Positions 33,388-46,684 of a stretch of 64,000 nucleotides of DNA are shown in pieces. The stretch is from Linanthus parryae. Its lineage: Eukaryota > Streptophyta > Magnoliopsida > Ericales > Polemoniaceae. Below the pieces are notes generated by a model. The model saw only the letters and a program-made list of their open reading frames with translations, made no database searches and was not told the DNA's origin. The stretch spans positions 133,692,427 through 133,756,426 of the forward strand of contig JALGPY010000002.1 in NCBI GenBank assembly GCA_023055425.1. Direction: 5' to 3'. Position 1 is the first letter of the stretch; each line of letters begins with the position of its first letter. A program made the position numbers and the translations under genes.

Positions 33388-35746
33388 TGAAATACCCAAT
33401 TTTTCATTGTAGGGTAAAATGTGTCTTATAATACTTCTGGGGGAGTTAGTATTATTTATTATATGTTGGAGATTTATGTTCATTTGATTTAAATTTCATT
33501 ATGGAACAAAATGAATTAAGTTCAATTCCCAATGGGTTTTTCCTAAAATCCTAGTCCTTCTCCTAATCTTATTTGTCTTCTCCACTTTTCTCTCTATCTC
33601 TCTCACCCTCAAGTCCATCTCTCACTCTCCTACCCGTGCCCTCTCTCTCTCTCCCCGAACCCTCTGTCTCTCTCCCTCTGAAGATTGCCGAAGCCAGCAG
33701 TGATAGCAACAGGTCCGGCCGCCACTGCCGCAAGACCTCCCTCTCTTTGATCACTCGGGTAAGCTCTCTCTCTCTCTCTCTCTCTCTATCTCTATCTCTT
33801 TCTCTTCTCAATATCTATGGTCCTGTACCGTGGATGCCATCATGGATCACTTACCCGTTCTATTGTTGTTTATTAGATTTTCGGTTATTTCATCCCCATC
33901 ATCGCTTTTTTTTATTTTCTTCAGTATGTGATTGAAACCCTAGTTTATTCTTCATGATACTATCTTAATTTTCAGATGTTTATTCTTCATCACATCATTC
34001 CTGAACTCGATTAAACATTAGCGATTGGTTAATAAAAATCTTATTCTATAAATATGGAAAAAAACCTACGTAATAAAGGGGATGGTTAATGAAGTCTTAT
34101 AGGTGAATTGATGATTTTTGCAGATGGTTGTGAACGTGATTTAGAGTGGGTAATCTCTGGATTTTTGAGTGAGATTAAGAACAAATTCGTTAAATAGATG
34201 TATCTATGTATTAGACTATGTTACAGTGATTCTGAAAGTGTTGTATTTGGGTTAGAAGATGCTGATTCTGGGTATAAACTACGTTTCTGGAACTGATGTA
34301 GTTGCTGAATTGTGGCTAGTAAGTTTACATTCGTCATAATTGTGTTTCCTGAAGCCAAATTCGATTGTGTTTGTTGCTAGAATTATTTTTCCTAATATTC
34401 TGAAAGTGCTATTATTATCTTGAAGAAATGTTGGGAATGTTTAGGTAATAAATTAGTGAAGTTGTGGTAGTTTATGAACATATTAGGTTATGGTTTTAAA
34501 GTAAAGTTTTGAGTTGTGTTTTGGGTTATGGATCGGATAGCAAACTATAAATAAAAAACTTAAACCGTGTAATATTATTATTATCTTTTTAATTAGGCAT
34601 TGTCTATTAGTGTAGTATTGTGTTTTGATTAGTGAATTGGTAACTTTTAGGCGACGATTTCTTGGAAGAAGGATACGTCGAGTATTACTATTTGCTACTT
34701 GCTTGTGATTCAAGGTGAGTTAATATGCAAGGCATTGAGCCTTACCTTCTTTCGTGTCAACACGAGTTTCTTTATATACGTTTCAAAATGTGTTTCGTGA
34801 ATACATGTTTTACTTGATGTTCAATTTTATTTGAAATGTTCTTTTGAACAATCACATGAAATTGTAATAATGCGTAATGACGTAAAGAGAGAATGAGTGT
34901 ACAGAGAACCATAACTGATACTTTATTGTTGTGTTGTCTATGGCCACTCGGCCTGTGTTTATTTTCGTGTTGACTACAGTCACTTGACATGTGTTTATTG
35001 CAGCGTTGGCTACGGCATCTCGGCCTGTGATATTGCTCGGTCGCATTAGATCGAATCGCTACTAGTACTCACATCTATCGCGGTAAGAAGTCTTAGGGGG
35101 ATGTCGACACTTAAGGTGTAGGTTGCGAGTTTATGGTGATATTGGTTACTCGACTCCGTATAATTTAATACAATCTATTTGAAGATTTTGATACTTTTCT
35201 TGGAAAATGATCTCTTTGAGATTTTGAAGAAGAATTGGTATCTCGTTCACATGAAATGGAGAAAAATAGTTTACTATAATCACTTGTGAAGTTCTTAATG
35301 GACGGTTTAATTGCAAATACTTTTGTTACTTATTTGAAACAATGGTTATACTTGTCTCATCGTATTTACATGTTTGGGTATTATCTCACTCAGTATTTTT
35401 TGCTTATTTTCAAAGTGTGGTGGCTATTTGTTTTCTTTCCTCACCACATGTTTAGACGATGGAGGCATGGTTTAGCTGGGGACGTTTACCACTTCTTCAC
35501 ACATAGTCAAAAAGTTATAACTTTAGAAGTTTCATTCTAGTTTTCAGTAATAATATTTTCCATGTGTTTGAGGCAAACGTGTTTTCATAATTCACTTGTA
35601 ATATTTTAAAAATTAATGTATTCGTGGTTTGTTTTTTATTATCGCCTTTAAATGTCCTTGCACTTGCGAGTAATCTCGAGTATTGAGTAGCAGTCTTCCT
35701 GGTTTGTCGGTGTCATAATCGGGGTTGTTATTGCTGTGTCCCAACA
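33388..35746 (+). mobile_element. Chromovirus 3' LTR, spanning the copy boundary
   Basis: Begins tgaaataccc right after the polypurine tract, like the TGTAATACCC start of plant chromovirus LTRs. It contains a pyrimidine-rich segment with a (CT)n microsatellite at about 33764-33787 that is longer than in copy 2. It runs through 35096 without change of character, so its tail is the 35097-35746 sequence (the same as 1-650). The right end near 35746 is inferred, not proven by a target duplication. No gene is seen in it. Confidence 0.55.
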
Positions 35747-36046
35747 ATCACACCACTAATGTACCATGACCCAATGCATCTCTAAATATAATTCTAGTGA
35801 CACTTAGTGATAAAAAGTACTCGTCAATTGATCAATGTCATGTCAATTGCGCAACCAAGGAACCAAACCAATACGCAAACCGATATATGCCGAACAACAT
35901 GCAACAATTTAATGCGCGCCCCATAATGAGGTAAAACTAATGTGTGCACAATAACACGCCACCAGTCGCGTGCCACACAACACGTGCCCATTCTCCTACA
36001 TATGGAGCCCAAGCCGACATAACAGGGCCTAGAGAACATAATTTTC

Positions 36047-36796
36047 CTAAAGTTTCCCTCCCCCAACTCCATGATATGCAGAAATCGAGCGGTACTTGGG
36101 GCAATCCTTCTTTTGATGACCATTTTCACGAAAGAGAGCACAACTGTCCGATGGTAAGTCAAATCTACCATAATTCTGATTTCTACGCTTATCTTTTTTC
36201 CCCAGATCATGAATTTGCACCATCATGAACTTCAATATTTGCTGCCTTGTGACTCAAATCCCACGTGTGCAACAATTTTCGTACTTCCTCTAGGCCTATC
36301 ATTTTCCCAAGAACAAAAGATTGAAAGAAAACCTCATAAGATGGATGTAGTGACACCAACAATATCAAGGCCACATCAACATCACTAAACATCTCATCAC
36401 TGTTTCACAGTTCGAGCAAGATAGTTTTTAGATTGTCTAGGTGATCACCAATACTCGTACCGTCCGATATTCATAGGCCGAATAGTCGCTGCTTCAAGAT
36501 CAATTTGTTGGCCACATATTTCTTTGCATAGAGATCCTCCAACTTTTTCCTTAAGCTAGTTGTCGTATCCTTATCTACGACTCCAATCATCACATTGTCC
36601 GCCAGGCACATCACGATCATTGCATGCGCGTTCTCCTCCATCTTAACATACTCCGGTGTGGTTTTATTAACGTCGGTCTTGTAACTAGTGATGATCACAT
36701 ATCTTGTTTCTTCAACAAAGCACACATCTTGATTTGCCACGAGTTAAACCCATTCTTCCCATCAAAACAATCGATATTCATCATCATGTTCCACAT
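36047..36796 (-). pseudogene. Ty1/copia gag relic (copy 2)
   Basis: Counterpart of 951-1688 with the same zinc-knuckle remnant and the same frameshifts. Here the helix region reads ADNVMIGVVDKDTTT, with four codons near 36580-36592 that copy 1 lacks; this matches the usual gag spacing better, so copy 2 probably keeps the older state and copy 1 carries a 12-bp in-frame deletion. Confidence 0.75.
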
Positions 36797-36826
36797 CACT
36801 CCTTACAACAACCGAACCCAACTCTT

Positions 36827-36840
36827 GGGCTTTGATACCA
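36827..36840 (-). other. Primer-binding site of the copia gag relic (copy 2)
   Basis: TGGTATCAAAGCCC on the minus strand, unchanged from copy 1, with the LTR beginning at 36843. Confidence 0.75.
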
Positions 36841-36842
36841 CT

Positions 36843-37267
36843 TGTTAATTTAATCACTCAGAACCAGTACAGTCTCATGCCTTATCCCAATACAATCATA
36901 TCCGACCTCGTATCCCAGTATAGCTCTTATTCGGATGATTATTAGACCTTACCCAAACGAGGCCTTAGTATAAATCCAAATGGACATGTTTTAGTTTCAC
37001 ACCACATGGATAAATACATATCAGGCACATTACAGTGAATTATGAAATCCTACAACCAAAGCTCTTGGTAATTAGTGTATTTTCTTTTCATGCATCAAGT
37101 CTATAATAACGAGGAGTTCTAGTATGGTATAAACGGCCTTGCAAAATATTATACAGAGTATTTTGATAAATAAAATAGAATGTGAAAATTAGTCTGAAAT
37201 GACATTCAAAGTTTAAATGACAAATGAAACTTTTTCTATTAAAAAAGAACGAGGACTCTTATTCTTC
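36843..37267 (-). mobile_element. 5' LTR of the truncated copia (copy 2)
   Basis: Same tgttaattt edge as copy 1, with a few substitutions (for example near 37000 and 37025). Right end uncertain. The DNA from here to 37954 holds no recognised gene. Confidence 0.42.
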
Positions 37268-37954
37268 AAATATATATGTTTTCTGAGAAGTTGCTAAAAA
37301 CATATGGATTCAGATGGTTGAACGAAGAATTTTTATTTTCGTTTACTTCTGAACTTGTACTGTAGATGAACGAGATGTTGTCTATAGATGTCTGTTTCCA
37401 CAAGGGCCATGACAACTTGGGGCGGTTCCTGTGATGCTTCCAACGACACGTCCTAATAGTCGCCTTCCTAAAAATATGAAGTAGTTATTAAGAAATGATA
37501 TTGATGTATTTAATCCATGGAAGTGCAAAAAAATAACTATAATTATAAGTACCCGATAAATATTTAATGAAGCTATGGTGAATTTCACCATATATTCTAC
37601 GTGTTCTGTAATACTTGAAGTCTACCATCAGTTTTGTCACAAGTTTTTGCCAATTCGCAAAATTGTTACTTAATAAAACCAACTTGGAGCTTTAAAACGG
37701 TAAGAGGTGAACACTCAATTATCTCTTTCGTGAAACATTGCGAACTAGTTAATTGTCCGTACGTAAAATTGGAATTTTTTTCGTGCCTCCATCGCAACGT
37801 TCCTTCGCCGCCGTTCAGGGAGACTTTGTTGTGACCTAATAACCCCTTTTCTTCCCTTCTATTCTCTGAATATGTCAGAGCTCAAAGACCTCGTGAATTT
37901 TTTTACTGTGTTAGCCAGGAAGAGATGATGGCCCCCAGTTCTTCAAGATAAAAC

Positions 37955-39137
37955 TTGTTTTATTTTGAATATGTTGTCTTCTCTAAAAATGTTAGCGAGC
38001 AAGATAAGATAGCACTGAGTCAACTCTTCGGAGTGCAACATTTTGAAGAACATGACATTTACTTAGGTTTTCCCACTGTAATTGGTAGAGGGAGGAAAAT
38101 GACCTTCAGTTATCTCTCAGAGAGGATTAGTAAGAAGCTCAAGGGATGAAAAATAAAAGAGCCATCGGCAACAGAAAAAGAAGTGTTAGTGAAAGCAACA
38201 ATATAGGATACTCACAATTATCTGTGGGGTGTTTCCTACCGCCTATGAAGGTGTGTCAAGATATGGAGAAACTTGTTCGACAATTTTGGTGGGGTTGGGG
38301 GAGCGATGATAGCAAGAAAATTCTTCGGGTTGCGTAGGACAAGTTAAAGCTTTTCAAAGGAAGATGGCGGCCTAAAATTCTGCTATTTTCATGATTTAAA
38401 TGTGGCAATTTTGGCTAAACAGGCTTGGTGTTTCTTGCAAAAGCCTCATAACCTTGTTAGCAGTGTTTTTCAAGATAAACATTACTAGCATTCTTCTATT
38501 CTCATAGTGGAAGTGTGCCAAATAGACAATTTTCTTATGCTTTCTGAAGCATTATTAGAGGACGAGATTTGATCAAGTCAGGTTGATTGTATAAGATCGA
38601 CACATGTAGTCAGGTTCGGAGTTTCAGGGATAACTGGTGATAGAGAAACATCGCTTTCAGAATTATCACACCATATCCAGTTGGAGCTGAAGATATTACA
38701 TTCAATTTTCTGATAGATTTGATCATCAAGTCATGTAATGAGCTAAGTCTTACTCATTTTCTTCTTCCAATTGGCGCAAAATTTATTTGATCAATTCCTC
38801 TTACTGTATCCCAGAGGTGGATGTTTTTACTGGCACCATTTGGACGACGGGAACAATTCAGTCTCGTCGGGTTAGAAGGCGCAGACAATCAAGTCAAGAG
38901 GGGAACCGTCTTCCTTGGTTGGTTACATAAATAGACAATGGCTAAAAAAGATGTGCAACATGAAAGTTCCTAAGTAGATTATTTACCCATTTTGGAGACT
39001 TTGGCACAACACTCTCCCAGTAGACAAGGGTTTAAAAACAGAGGTATGAATGTTCCTTCAATTTGCCAATAGTTCCTATAAAAACAAGAATCATAAGACC
39101 ATGTCTTATGCAGTTCCCTTTCATGCAAATAGTGTGC
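37955..39137 (+). pseudogene. L1-type LINE RT relic (copy 2)
   Basis: Same broken LINE segment as 2848-4030, with YLGFPTVIGRGRK and QFWWGWGSDDSKK and the same stops. Shared stops show the decay predates the duplication. The spacer 39138-39971 that follows holds no recognised gene. Confidence 0.75.
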
Positions 39138-39971
39138 ATTTTTATTATCAGGAAACAGTTTATAAATACAAGGATTACGTTGTATTTGGGATTGGAATTT
39201 CGAAACCTTCTCTTAAGCAGCCAATTTTAGTTTGTGAGAAGTTTACGGCCACTACCTGATTTATTTAGCAAAACATGAACAACAAATAACTCAATGTTAT
39301 TGGGAAGTACCCGAGGAAATAGCTATGCTAGGCGTGGACTACATCCACTGGTATAACGAGTCGTCTTTTGCAAGTTTGTTTCAGGATTCCCTAACCTCGG
39401 AAGCAGTAAGCGGGCACGGGAGGGAGAGGCCTTCAACGGAATTCCCAAGGTGAACACCTATTCGTTGTGGAACAGCTTCGGACCGGCTACAGGGGTGGAG
39501 GTTGTGATATGAGATTCTGCAGGGCTATTCATGGAAGGTGGGCACCTTTTTGCGAGATGGAGCTCATGGGAAGTTGAAATCGAGTTATGTATAAATCCAC
39601 GATTAAAGCTTGTCAACTCCTTTCATCAAACTATGATTCGGCAGATTTTTTTTTGTGTGGGAGTAAATGGAAAAAATATAACTTATAGCTTTGCAAACAA
39701 GGTTTAAAGGAAGAGGATATTTACTCACATGTTACTCTTTGGGTTAAAGATGTATTTGATTATAATCTTTTGAGAGTGAATACCCAAGCTTAATACAACA
39801 CAATTTTCCCTTACAAAACAACAATTTGTATTTGAGTTTAAATTTGAACAACTTACTTCTAATTTGGGCGTAAACATACATTTTAAACATCTATATAATA
39901 AAACTGTGTGGGTCCCATGCATATTTTTATAAGACATTTTCAAAATACATTTTGAGGAGATTTTTTGAACC

Positions 39972-40634
39972 GTGAGATTCTTACTTTTTATCAGAGTTTC
40001 ACCCGTTGGATTATATTATCCTAATTCTATTGGCATCTTCCCAATCTCCCATCTCAATAGATTTGTAACCCTTCTGTCCCCAACGCTGTGCTCCGCGCTC
40101 CACCTCCTGCTTCCTCTTCGACGATTTCGCTCGACCATCGCCGGACTATTGCTCCGGCTCGGCTCAAGTCTGCTTCTTTTTTCATTTCTTTCTTCTTCAC
40201 TGTATTGCGATTTTTTTATCGATTTTTTCAAGTATTCTTTGACACATCTCCAGCTTCTCAAGTTCCTTGGCTTTATCGTTCTGTTTCTTTTTTTTTTCTT
40301 CTTAAGTATATTGAAAATTTAATCGATTTTTTTAACTGTCCATTAGATTTCGTTCTTCTCAAGTTTGTCAGTGTCTTCGTCTCCACCTTCTTAGGTTCGT
40401 CGGCTTTATTTTTGTACTCAGATTTGTCTGACTCAAGAGCTTCAATCCTATTTGATTTCGTGACCATGGCTTCGATTTCTTCTATGTTCTTACCCTGTGA
40501 TGGCAAAACATGTTCTTCACAATTCAATCAATATTCCCAATTTGTATTATTTGTAACTAAATCAATTTATTACACCTTGCCCTTATTTTTTAAATCCCTC
40601 TTTGATTGGTTCAACAACTTCACTTAAAAGGTAA
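39972..40634 (+). other. Exon-like block of unknown origin (copy 2)
   Basis: Counterpart of 4865-5530. Shorter poly-T runs near 40290-40330 leave one longer frame, 40088-40627 (179 codons), which in copy 1 is split. It ends shortly before aaaaggtaagatg, a donor-like sequence. The protein is rich in F and S and is not recognised; the frame may be chance. The DNA 40635-41235 has no recognised gene. Confidence 0.25.
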
Positions 40635-41235
40635 GATGTTATCTTATTCTTTTTGTTTGCAACGGGTTGTAATCAGAAGAAACATTCATAATAATAGATT
40701 AACTATGTAGTACATGACAGACAATATAGGATCAGTTTTAACAAGCGTGGCTGATTTTATTTAATCTAATTTTTTGATAATATTTTATTTAATTTCATGT
40801 CAGGTTTTTTGTACTACTTATATTTAGGTACATATTTTTCAGATTACCGGACCGAATACTTTATCAGATCTCATATTTAGGTACGTCTGTTGGACATTTT
40901 GGAGAGGTATGTCGGTTGGATTAAAGCTTCACAAACAATGTTGCTAATCTTATCTATTGATGATGTCCCATCACCGGAAGTTGAACAATTAGGAGCATTT
41001 TGTTCCATCTATATCGCTCTATCTAACATGCACTCAACTTTATCTTCTCTCTATCTTGCTTAAATAGACTCTGACATATGGTTTTACATGGGGTAGGGGT
41101 ACAATTTTTGCAGTCTGATTATACATTACGTCATTATGTACTGTGTTTTGAACGCATTCAGTTTGTCTGGCATACATGTATAATAATTTCAAGGAGAGTG
41201 GTGACTGAAATGTAAGAAAATTATTTTTAACTAAT

Positions 41236-41698
41236 TGTTTGGGCTGCCAATAATTGTATTTTAGTATTTATAAAACGGGTTGAAAGTGGTTCAAGTAATT
41301 CACCGGTACGAGCCCAATACGTTTGTGATCCTGTGTTTGGGCCATGGTGCATCTTAGTGTCATTGTTTAGTGTGGTATGTAGGTGTGGGCTGTTTGGTCA
41401 TTGGGCTCCTTGATAGGAGGTCCCAATGACTGTTTATGATTATTAGGCCCGGTCCCCTCTCCTCTCCCAAAACCCTAGCTGGTTCTCATAAATAAGACAA
41501 GTTGGAGAATTGTTAGCCCTATCGAAAAACAAACAAACAGTGGGAGTAGGAGGGGAAGATACGGCGCTCTAGTTCTTCCAAGTTTGTGAAGATTCGACGA
41601 CTACGAAGATGGCTGGATCGAACGGTATGTTTTATCATTATTATTTATTTGTCTATGGTGTTTTGATTTCTTGTATAAGATCCTATAAACTTCTTACA
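41236..41698 (+). mobile_element. Short plus-strand copia LTR (copy 2)
   Basis: Counterpart of 6132-6594, ending cttctTACA two bases before the primer site at 41701-41713 (TGGTATCAGAGCA). Confidence 0.55.
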
Positions 41699-41700
41699 TA

Positions 41701-41713
41701 TGGTATCAGAGCA
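41701..41713 (+). other. Primer-binding site, tRNA-Met type (copy 2)
   Basis: Exact TGGTATCAGAGCA, unchanged from copy 1. Confidence 0.7.
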
Positions 41714-41820
41714 ATGTCTAAATCAGCAAGACCCAAGGCTAACTCAACATCACGTTTCCACCTCTTAAAGTTACTAGCAGAGAGAGTCTCAATAGCACAA
41801 ATCTGATTATTCACATCCAT
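41714..41820 (-). pseudogene. Inverted copia gag N-terminal fragment (copy 2)
   Basis: Same minus-strand gag start (MDVNNQ, NFKRWKRDVE, LADLDIAL) fused to the plus-strand primer site as in copy 1, so the chimeric join predates the duplication. Confidence 0.6.
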
Positions 41821-42188
41821 TTGCTAACAGCTGCAATAAGAATTCAATCATGTTTTAAAGTAAACAACAATTCATGGGTACTCGCAAGAATTTGCGAAAT
41901 ATAAACCAAGCAAGATTCTCACATGATCATACAATGCGTCATCATATAAGCACCTTTGGGGAGAATATATTTGACACATCTATGATCACAACCAAGTCAA
42001 TTAGTAAGAACAATTCCTTCGAAGAACTAAATTCCTTTGGGTAAATAGCCTTCTTTGGAATCAGAAAAGATTCTCTTACTGATGACTCACACTACCTCTA
42101 AAATTGATATATTCAATCGACCCCATCTGGGTAGGTAATTAAATACATAAATTCAAGAGGAGCAACCCAGGATGCTTTATTGAATCAT

Positions 42189-42434
42189 CTTATTGGATGT
42201 TTTATTAAAAATGCTCTTGTTATTTCTTTGAAATAATAGATTTACTTGTCTCATTGTACTCACATGTTTGAGTATTATCTCACTCAGTATTTGTTGTTGA
42301 TTTTCAAACTGTGGTGTCTATATGTTTTCTTTCCACACCACATGTTTAGATGATTGAGCCATGTTTCAGCTAGGGAGGTGAATCACATCTTCATGCATAG
42401 TCAAATAAAGCGAGAACTTTAGACATATCATTCT
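42189..42434 (+). mobile_element. Diverged chromovirus LTR fragment (copy 2)
   Basis: Counterpart of 7085-7330, related to about 35341-35536. The DNA 42435-44247 that follows holds no recognised gene, as in copy 1. Confidence 0.55.
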
Positions 42435-44247
42435 AGGAGAAGTTGTAGACTAAAGAGTTAGCATAGGCAATAGGGGGTTCCCACCCACCCTCACCTAAAA
42501 TGCATTTTGGGATTCGTTTTTTTTTACGGTTTCTTAGAATATTAGAACTTTGAAGTTTTTCAGAAGATTATCGTTTTGGGATTTTAATTAGAATTGTTTA
42601 TGTAATGAGAACTTATTGGAGTATTAGCTAGCAATAAATAATATCTGGAGTTTTCACGAGTTTGGCACATTGTTTTTTTGTTTTAGAAGATTACATCACT
42701 TGTTAGTATGCAATTTCACTCTTTATCATGTCTCGTATATATTTTTGGAGTCTATATTCATATTTCTATGTTCTTTTTCCTTTGAAGATGGCTAGAACTA
42801 AGACCACATCAAGGAAGAGTTCTATAATCCATTGGCTCAACCAATTATGCACATTTGGCGAGAAGCTGATCGTCTATTTACTTTTCGCAACCGTGTACTA
42901 GCTCGATATGATGAGTTATCAAAGGAGAACCATATATATAGGTCCACTCTTCAAGTCTTTTGGCATGCTCAAAGCTCTGCTTAGGAGGAGGATGTTCAGT
43001 AAGATTCAAAAAAAGTATAGTGACTTGGTGCTTGGACATAATGAGACTCGAGAGTAATGTACCAAAATGAGTTTCTATTAGATCGTACTTTGATCTTTTA
43101 GGAGATTTTAAGGGTACCGAGAGAGTGATTATGAAAAGGATGATGTTATTGACGGGTTTATGCAGTCCGACGCTAGCGTGGAGAATGAGGAGAATGACTC
43201 GAAGTAGTTCAGTTGGTTTTATTTGAATTTGTTGGCATTTTAATTTGGTTTGAATAAAGTCTCCAAGCCAAACTTTGCGTTTTCATTTCTTAGACTTATG
43301 TTTAAATTGTTGCCACGTTTTGGCAAACAATTTTTTGGATTGTTGTCCGTTTAACGGATATGTTGCTTATGTATTGGGATTTTCTTAGGAATTTGGATTT
43401 TTTTTTTTGGTATGAACTATGATATTTGAATACTAGACGAGTTTATATCCTAAATTGTTGAGTATGTTATGCTTTAAACTCCAAGAAGAGGAATATTGGT
43501 TATAGTTAAAACGTTTTGTTGTAAATTCAGCATTGTGAAAATCTGCGCAGCGGTTAGAGTTTAATTTTTATTACCTTCTTAGGATACAAATCATTTTTTC
43601 CCAATTTCTCTCTACATACTATACATACACGTGAACCTACTGTAAAAATTTCAGCTCAATACCTCATCTGAAGGCTTAGATAATAACTCCCAAAGTTGGA
43701 TGTTTACTGGAAAAAGATCAGAATTTTTGGACGTTAACCTATCTTCCAATTACTGATTGAGGCTCAAACGTTTAGGTATGAGAGTAGAAACATGGGGCTT
43801 TATCTTAGACGTTTTCTAGGGTCATATGGTTGAATTGAAATGGGTTTGGAACGTTGTGAAGTTGAAGTTTCTGCCCATAATTTTTGTGTCATAAGCAGCG
43901 ATATTTTCTTAGTAACTTTAGTTGTACCCTAGCTATTCAATTAATTTCTCTTGATTATTAAAGGGACTCAAAAGGGAACATACATGTGCAATTCCATAAT
44001 TTTTTTTTGCTCGATTGGTACTATGGAGAATTTTTTCTTAGAGAACGAATTTGCGGTAGATCGAACACACAAGGTTATATGAGTTTTGACCATCATTTTG
44101 TTGAATACGTATGTGCAAACTATATGTTATTGTTTTATTCTTACTTCCAATGCGCTATATACATTAGAGGGCGATACAATTGGTTATAGTGTAGGTATGA
44201 CTAATAGACCGCTCCAATACTTTACCATGAGAGTTTATCGTTAGAAA

Positions 44248-44931
44248 ATGGATGTTCAGAAGAAAAACAACATGGGGCAATTCTTTTCTCAAATGACCCA
44301 AATGATGAACAACCCTCAGAATGGCCACTAACTGAGGCAAGCAAGTGGCCGACATGAAACCTGAAAGATTTATGGGAAATGAAGATCCAGTTGAGCTTGA
44401 GGAATGGATCGATGAGATGGACAAGATGCTTGAAACTATGGCATACCCTGAGGACCGTAAAGTCAACTGTGCAATATTTTACCTGAAAAGTGAGGAAAAC
44501 TTGTGGCGGAAAGGTTCGCATGAGACTTTGTTGGGCCACCCCAACTTCAATTGGGAGGCTATACAAACAACTAAGTCCTCGATTATATCAGGTCTATGTG
44601 AAGAATTAGCAATAACCGGGGGTTCTTGAACCTCAGACAGGGAAGTGACTTTGTTGCTGAGTACATTAAGAAGTTGGTGGAGCAGACTAGATTTGCAGGA
44701 AATATGGTACCCAATGAGTAAGCCATAGTTGTCAAGTTCATATATGGACTACACCTTCAGCTACATAATTCCTTGCTGAACATGACTTATGCTACTCTCC
44801 ATGAGGCTTATGATAGAGCCGCATATATTTTGTGAGTTCAAGCAATAGAAGACGAGGTTTACGAAAAGAAAAAGCAAACTTAAATAGGAAGTATTAACAG
44901 TGAGTTGGAAAGAAGTAATGATGATGGTGCA
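44248..44931 (+). pseudogene. Chromovirus gag relic (copy 2)
   Basis: Counterpart of 9143-9826, with the same core motifs (RFMGNEDPVELEEW, NCAIFYLKSEENLW, DFVAEYIKKLVEQTRF), frameshifts and stops. It ends at the solo-LTR target duplication gaaaa (44932-44936). Confidence 0.85.
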
Positions 44932-46684
44932 GAAAACGCAGGGTTTTGATGAAGGATGCACAGGGAAAATGCAATTAAAATTTTCTGATCAAATCCCTCC
45001 ATGAATAGCAGGTTAAGCCATTATAACGTAATAAAGGAGACAATGTGTAACTTGTGGTTTTGTGTGATCACAACTAAGAATAGCGTCCTCGTCTCCACCG
45101 GTATCAACACCTTGGTTTTGAGAACTGGGATCTTCTCCACGCCTTGTTCTAGAAACGTTGAAGAAGGAATCAAGTAATCACGCAAAACGGAGCAGGAGGA
45201 CAAGGGGTTCGGTCGTGCCCTTGGTGGCGTCGGGTAGGGTGTTGGGTTTTGACGTAGGTAACACAGCGGAATAACAAAAATTTAATTCCTACTCATAGCT
45301 CTCCAAGGATCACAGGAAGAGACATCATAACATGATAAGGGACATAGTAGTTGTGTACCTTTTGGTTTGGGAGATCACACGAATAATATTGTCCTCGTCT
45401 CTACGGTTGATCCACGTCTAGAGGTGAGAACTATATTATTCCTTCTCAAGTTCTAGCTTGGACCGGAGGAACAGGGAAGAAGGAATCAAGCAACCAAAGG
45501 AGGCTAAGAGAGGGATTCGGCCCTCTCTTTGAGCCGACGAGAAGGGGGGGGGGGGGGACGCAAGCCCTTGTGGTCTTGCTCTCCCTCTTGCTTTCTCTCC
45601 CACTCTCTTGTGTTATGTTTAATAACATTTACATTAGTGGGAAGGAAGCTAGAGCCTCCTTTATATAGTCCAACAAATCCTTGTTAACTTCATAAAGGTC
45701 CTTCCTAGTTCCACATGAACTTGGATTAGTCCATTCCTTACATTTTAGTCCTACTAAGTTTGCAAAGTGTTGCACAATGATCCTTCTTATTAATTAATCA
45801 TATTAATTAATCCCAAATCTATTTCCACTCTATTTGACGTGTGAACCCAAAGGTTTCTACATAGTTGGTTGTAACTTATTACTAATATGGAGCAGTGTCT
45901 AGCAACACATCCATGCACCCAACTAATAGAAATAAGTCAGTGATCCCGACAAACCTTTGTGCCGAATATCTCATATTGCACAACCCATTTGTCTCCATAT
46001 CCGGATTGGACAAGAGACATAAATAGTCACACTCGTATAACCAATCCATAGTTCCTCGATCCTGGGAATATGCTTATGCAAGCAGATAACATCGATATCT
46101 CCATATTGATTTATCTGAGTCTTGCCAGACATTCAATAAGCCTCATCCCTCGAGTGGACGTGGATATTTACTCCCATTATGTGGGAGAGACAAATCCTCT
46201 CTACATCACTACGATCTCTAAGCTTGTTTCCTATCATGCCTGATAGCTATATTTATAGTCACCCTGTAACGGTGTGAAGTTTGATAAAATCAAAGCACGA
46301 TATTTCACAACTAGAGTATCTAGTGACTTCAATTCTAAGGATTGAAATTATATTAGCACTATGAGAAGCGATTGTGACTTTAACATAATCTAATGTATCC
46401 TTCTCGTTGTGGGTCAATCCAGTATGCCATTACTCTTAATGCATACCCATGTGTTAGACTTATTATCTCCATATCAATCTACACACATACTAGTCTATAT
46501 TTGATCGTCCTATTAATCAATATAATGTACTAGGGATATTTAAGATAAACAACACATTGTATCTAAGTACTTCACTACATTAAATATCACAATATATAAT
46601 AAATGAATATTCTAGACAATAACATTGTTCATACTAAATATAGATTGCCTCTAGGGCACCTAATCAAACAGTCTCCCACTTGCA

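Larger units (their letters stand above)
1..35096 (+). repeat. 35.1-kb tandem segmental repeat, copy 1
   Basis: The sequence from position 1 reappears in the same orientation from 35097 and stays alignable to the end of the window. Landmarks repeat at offsets of 35096 (up to about 1480), 35108 (after a 12-bp indel), 35104-35108 (middle) and 29847-29833 (after a 5.3-kb deletion in copy 2). Position 1 is only where the window starts, so it need not be the biological junction. Content is entirely transposon-derived or unassigned DNA. It could be a true tandem duplication, part of a longer array, or two haplotypes joined in assembly; the sequence alone does not decide. Confidence 0.97.

Noticed and set aside
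33569..33811. Minus-strand ORF rich in Arg-Glu repeats
   Set aside because: It is a translation of the CT/GA simple repeat and pyrimidine tract in the chromovirus LTR.
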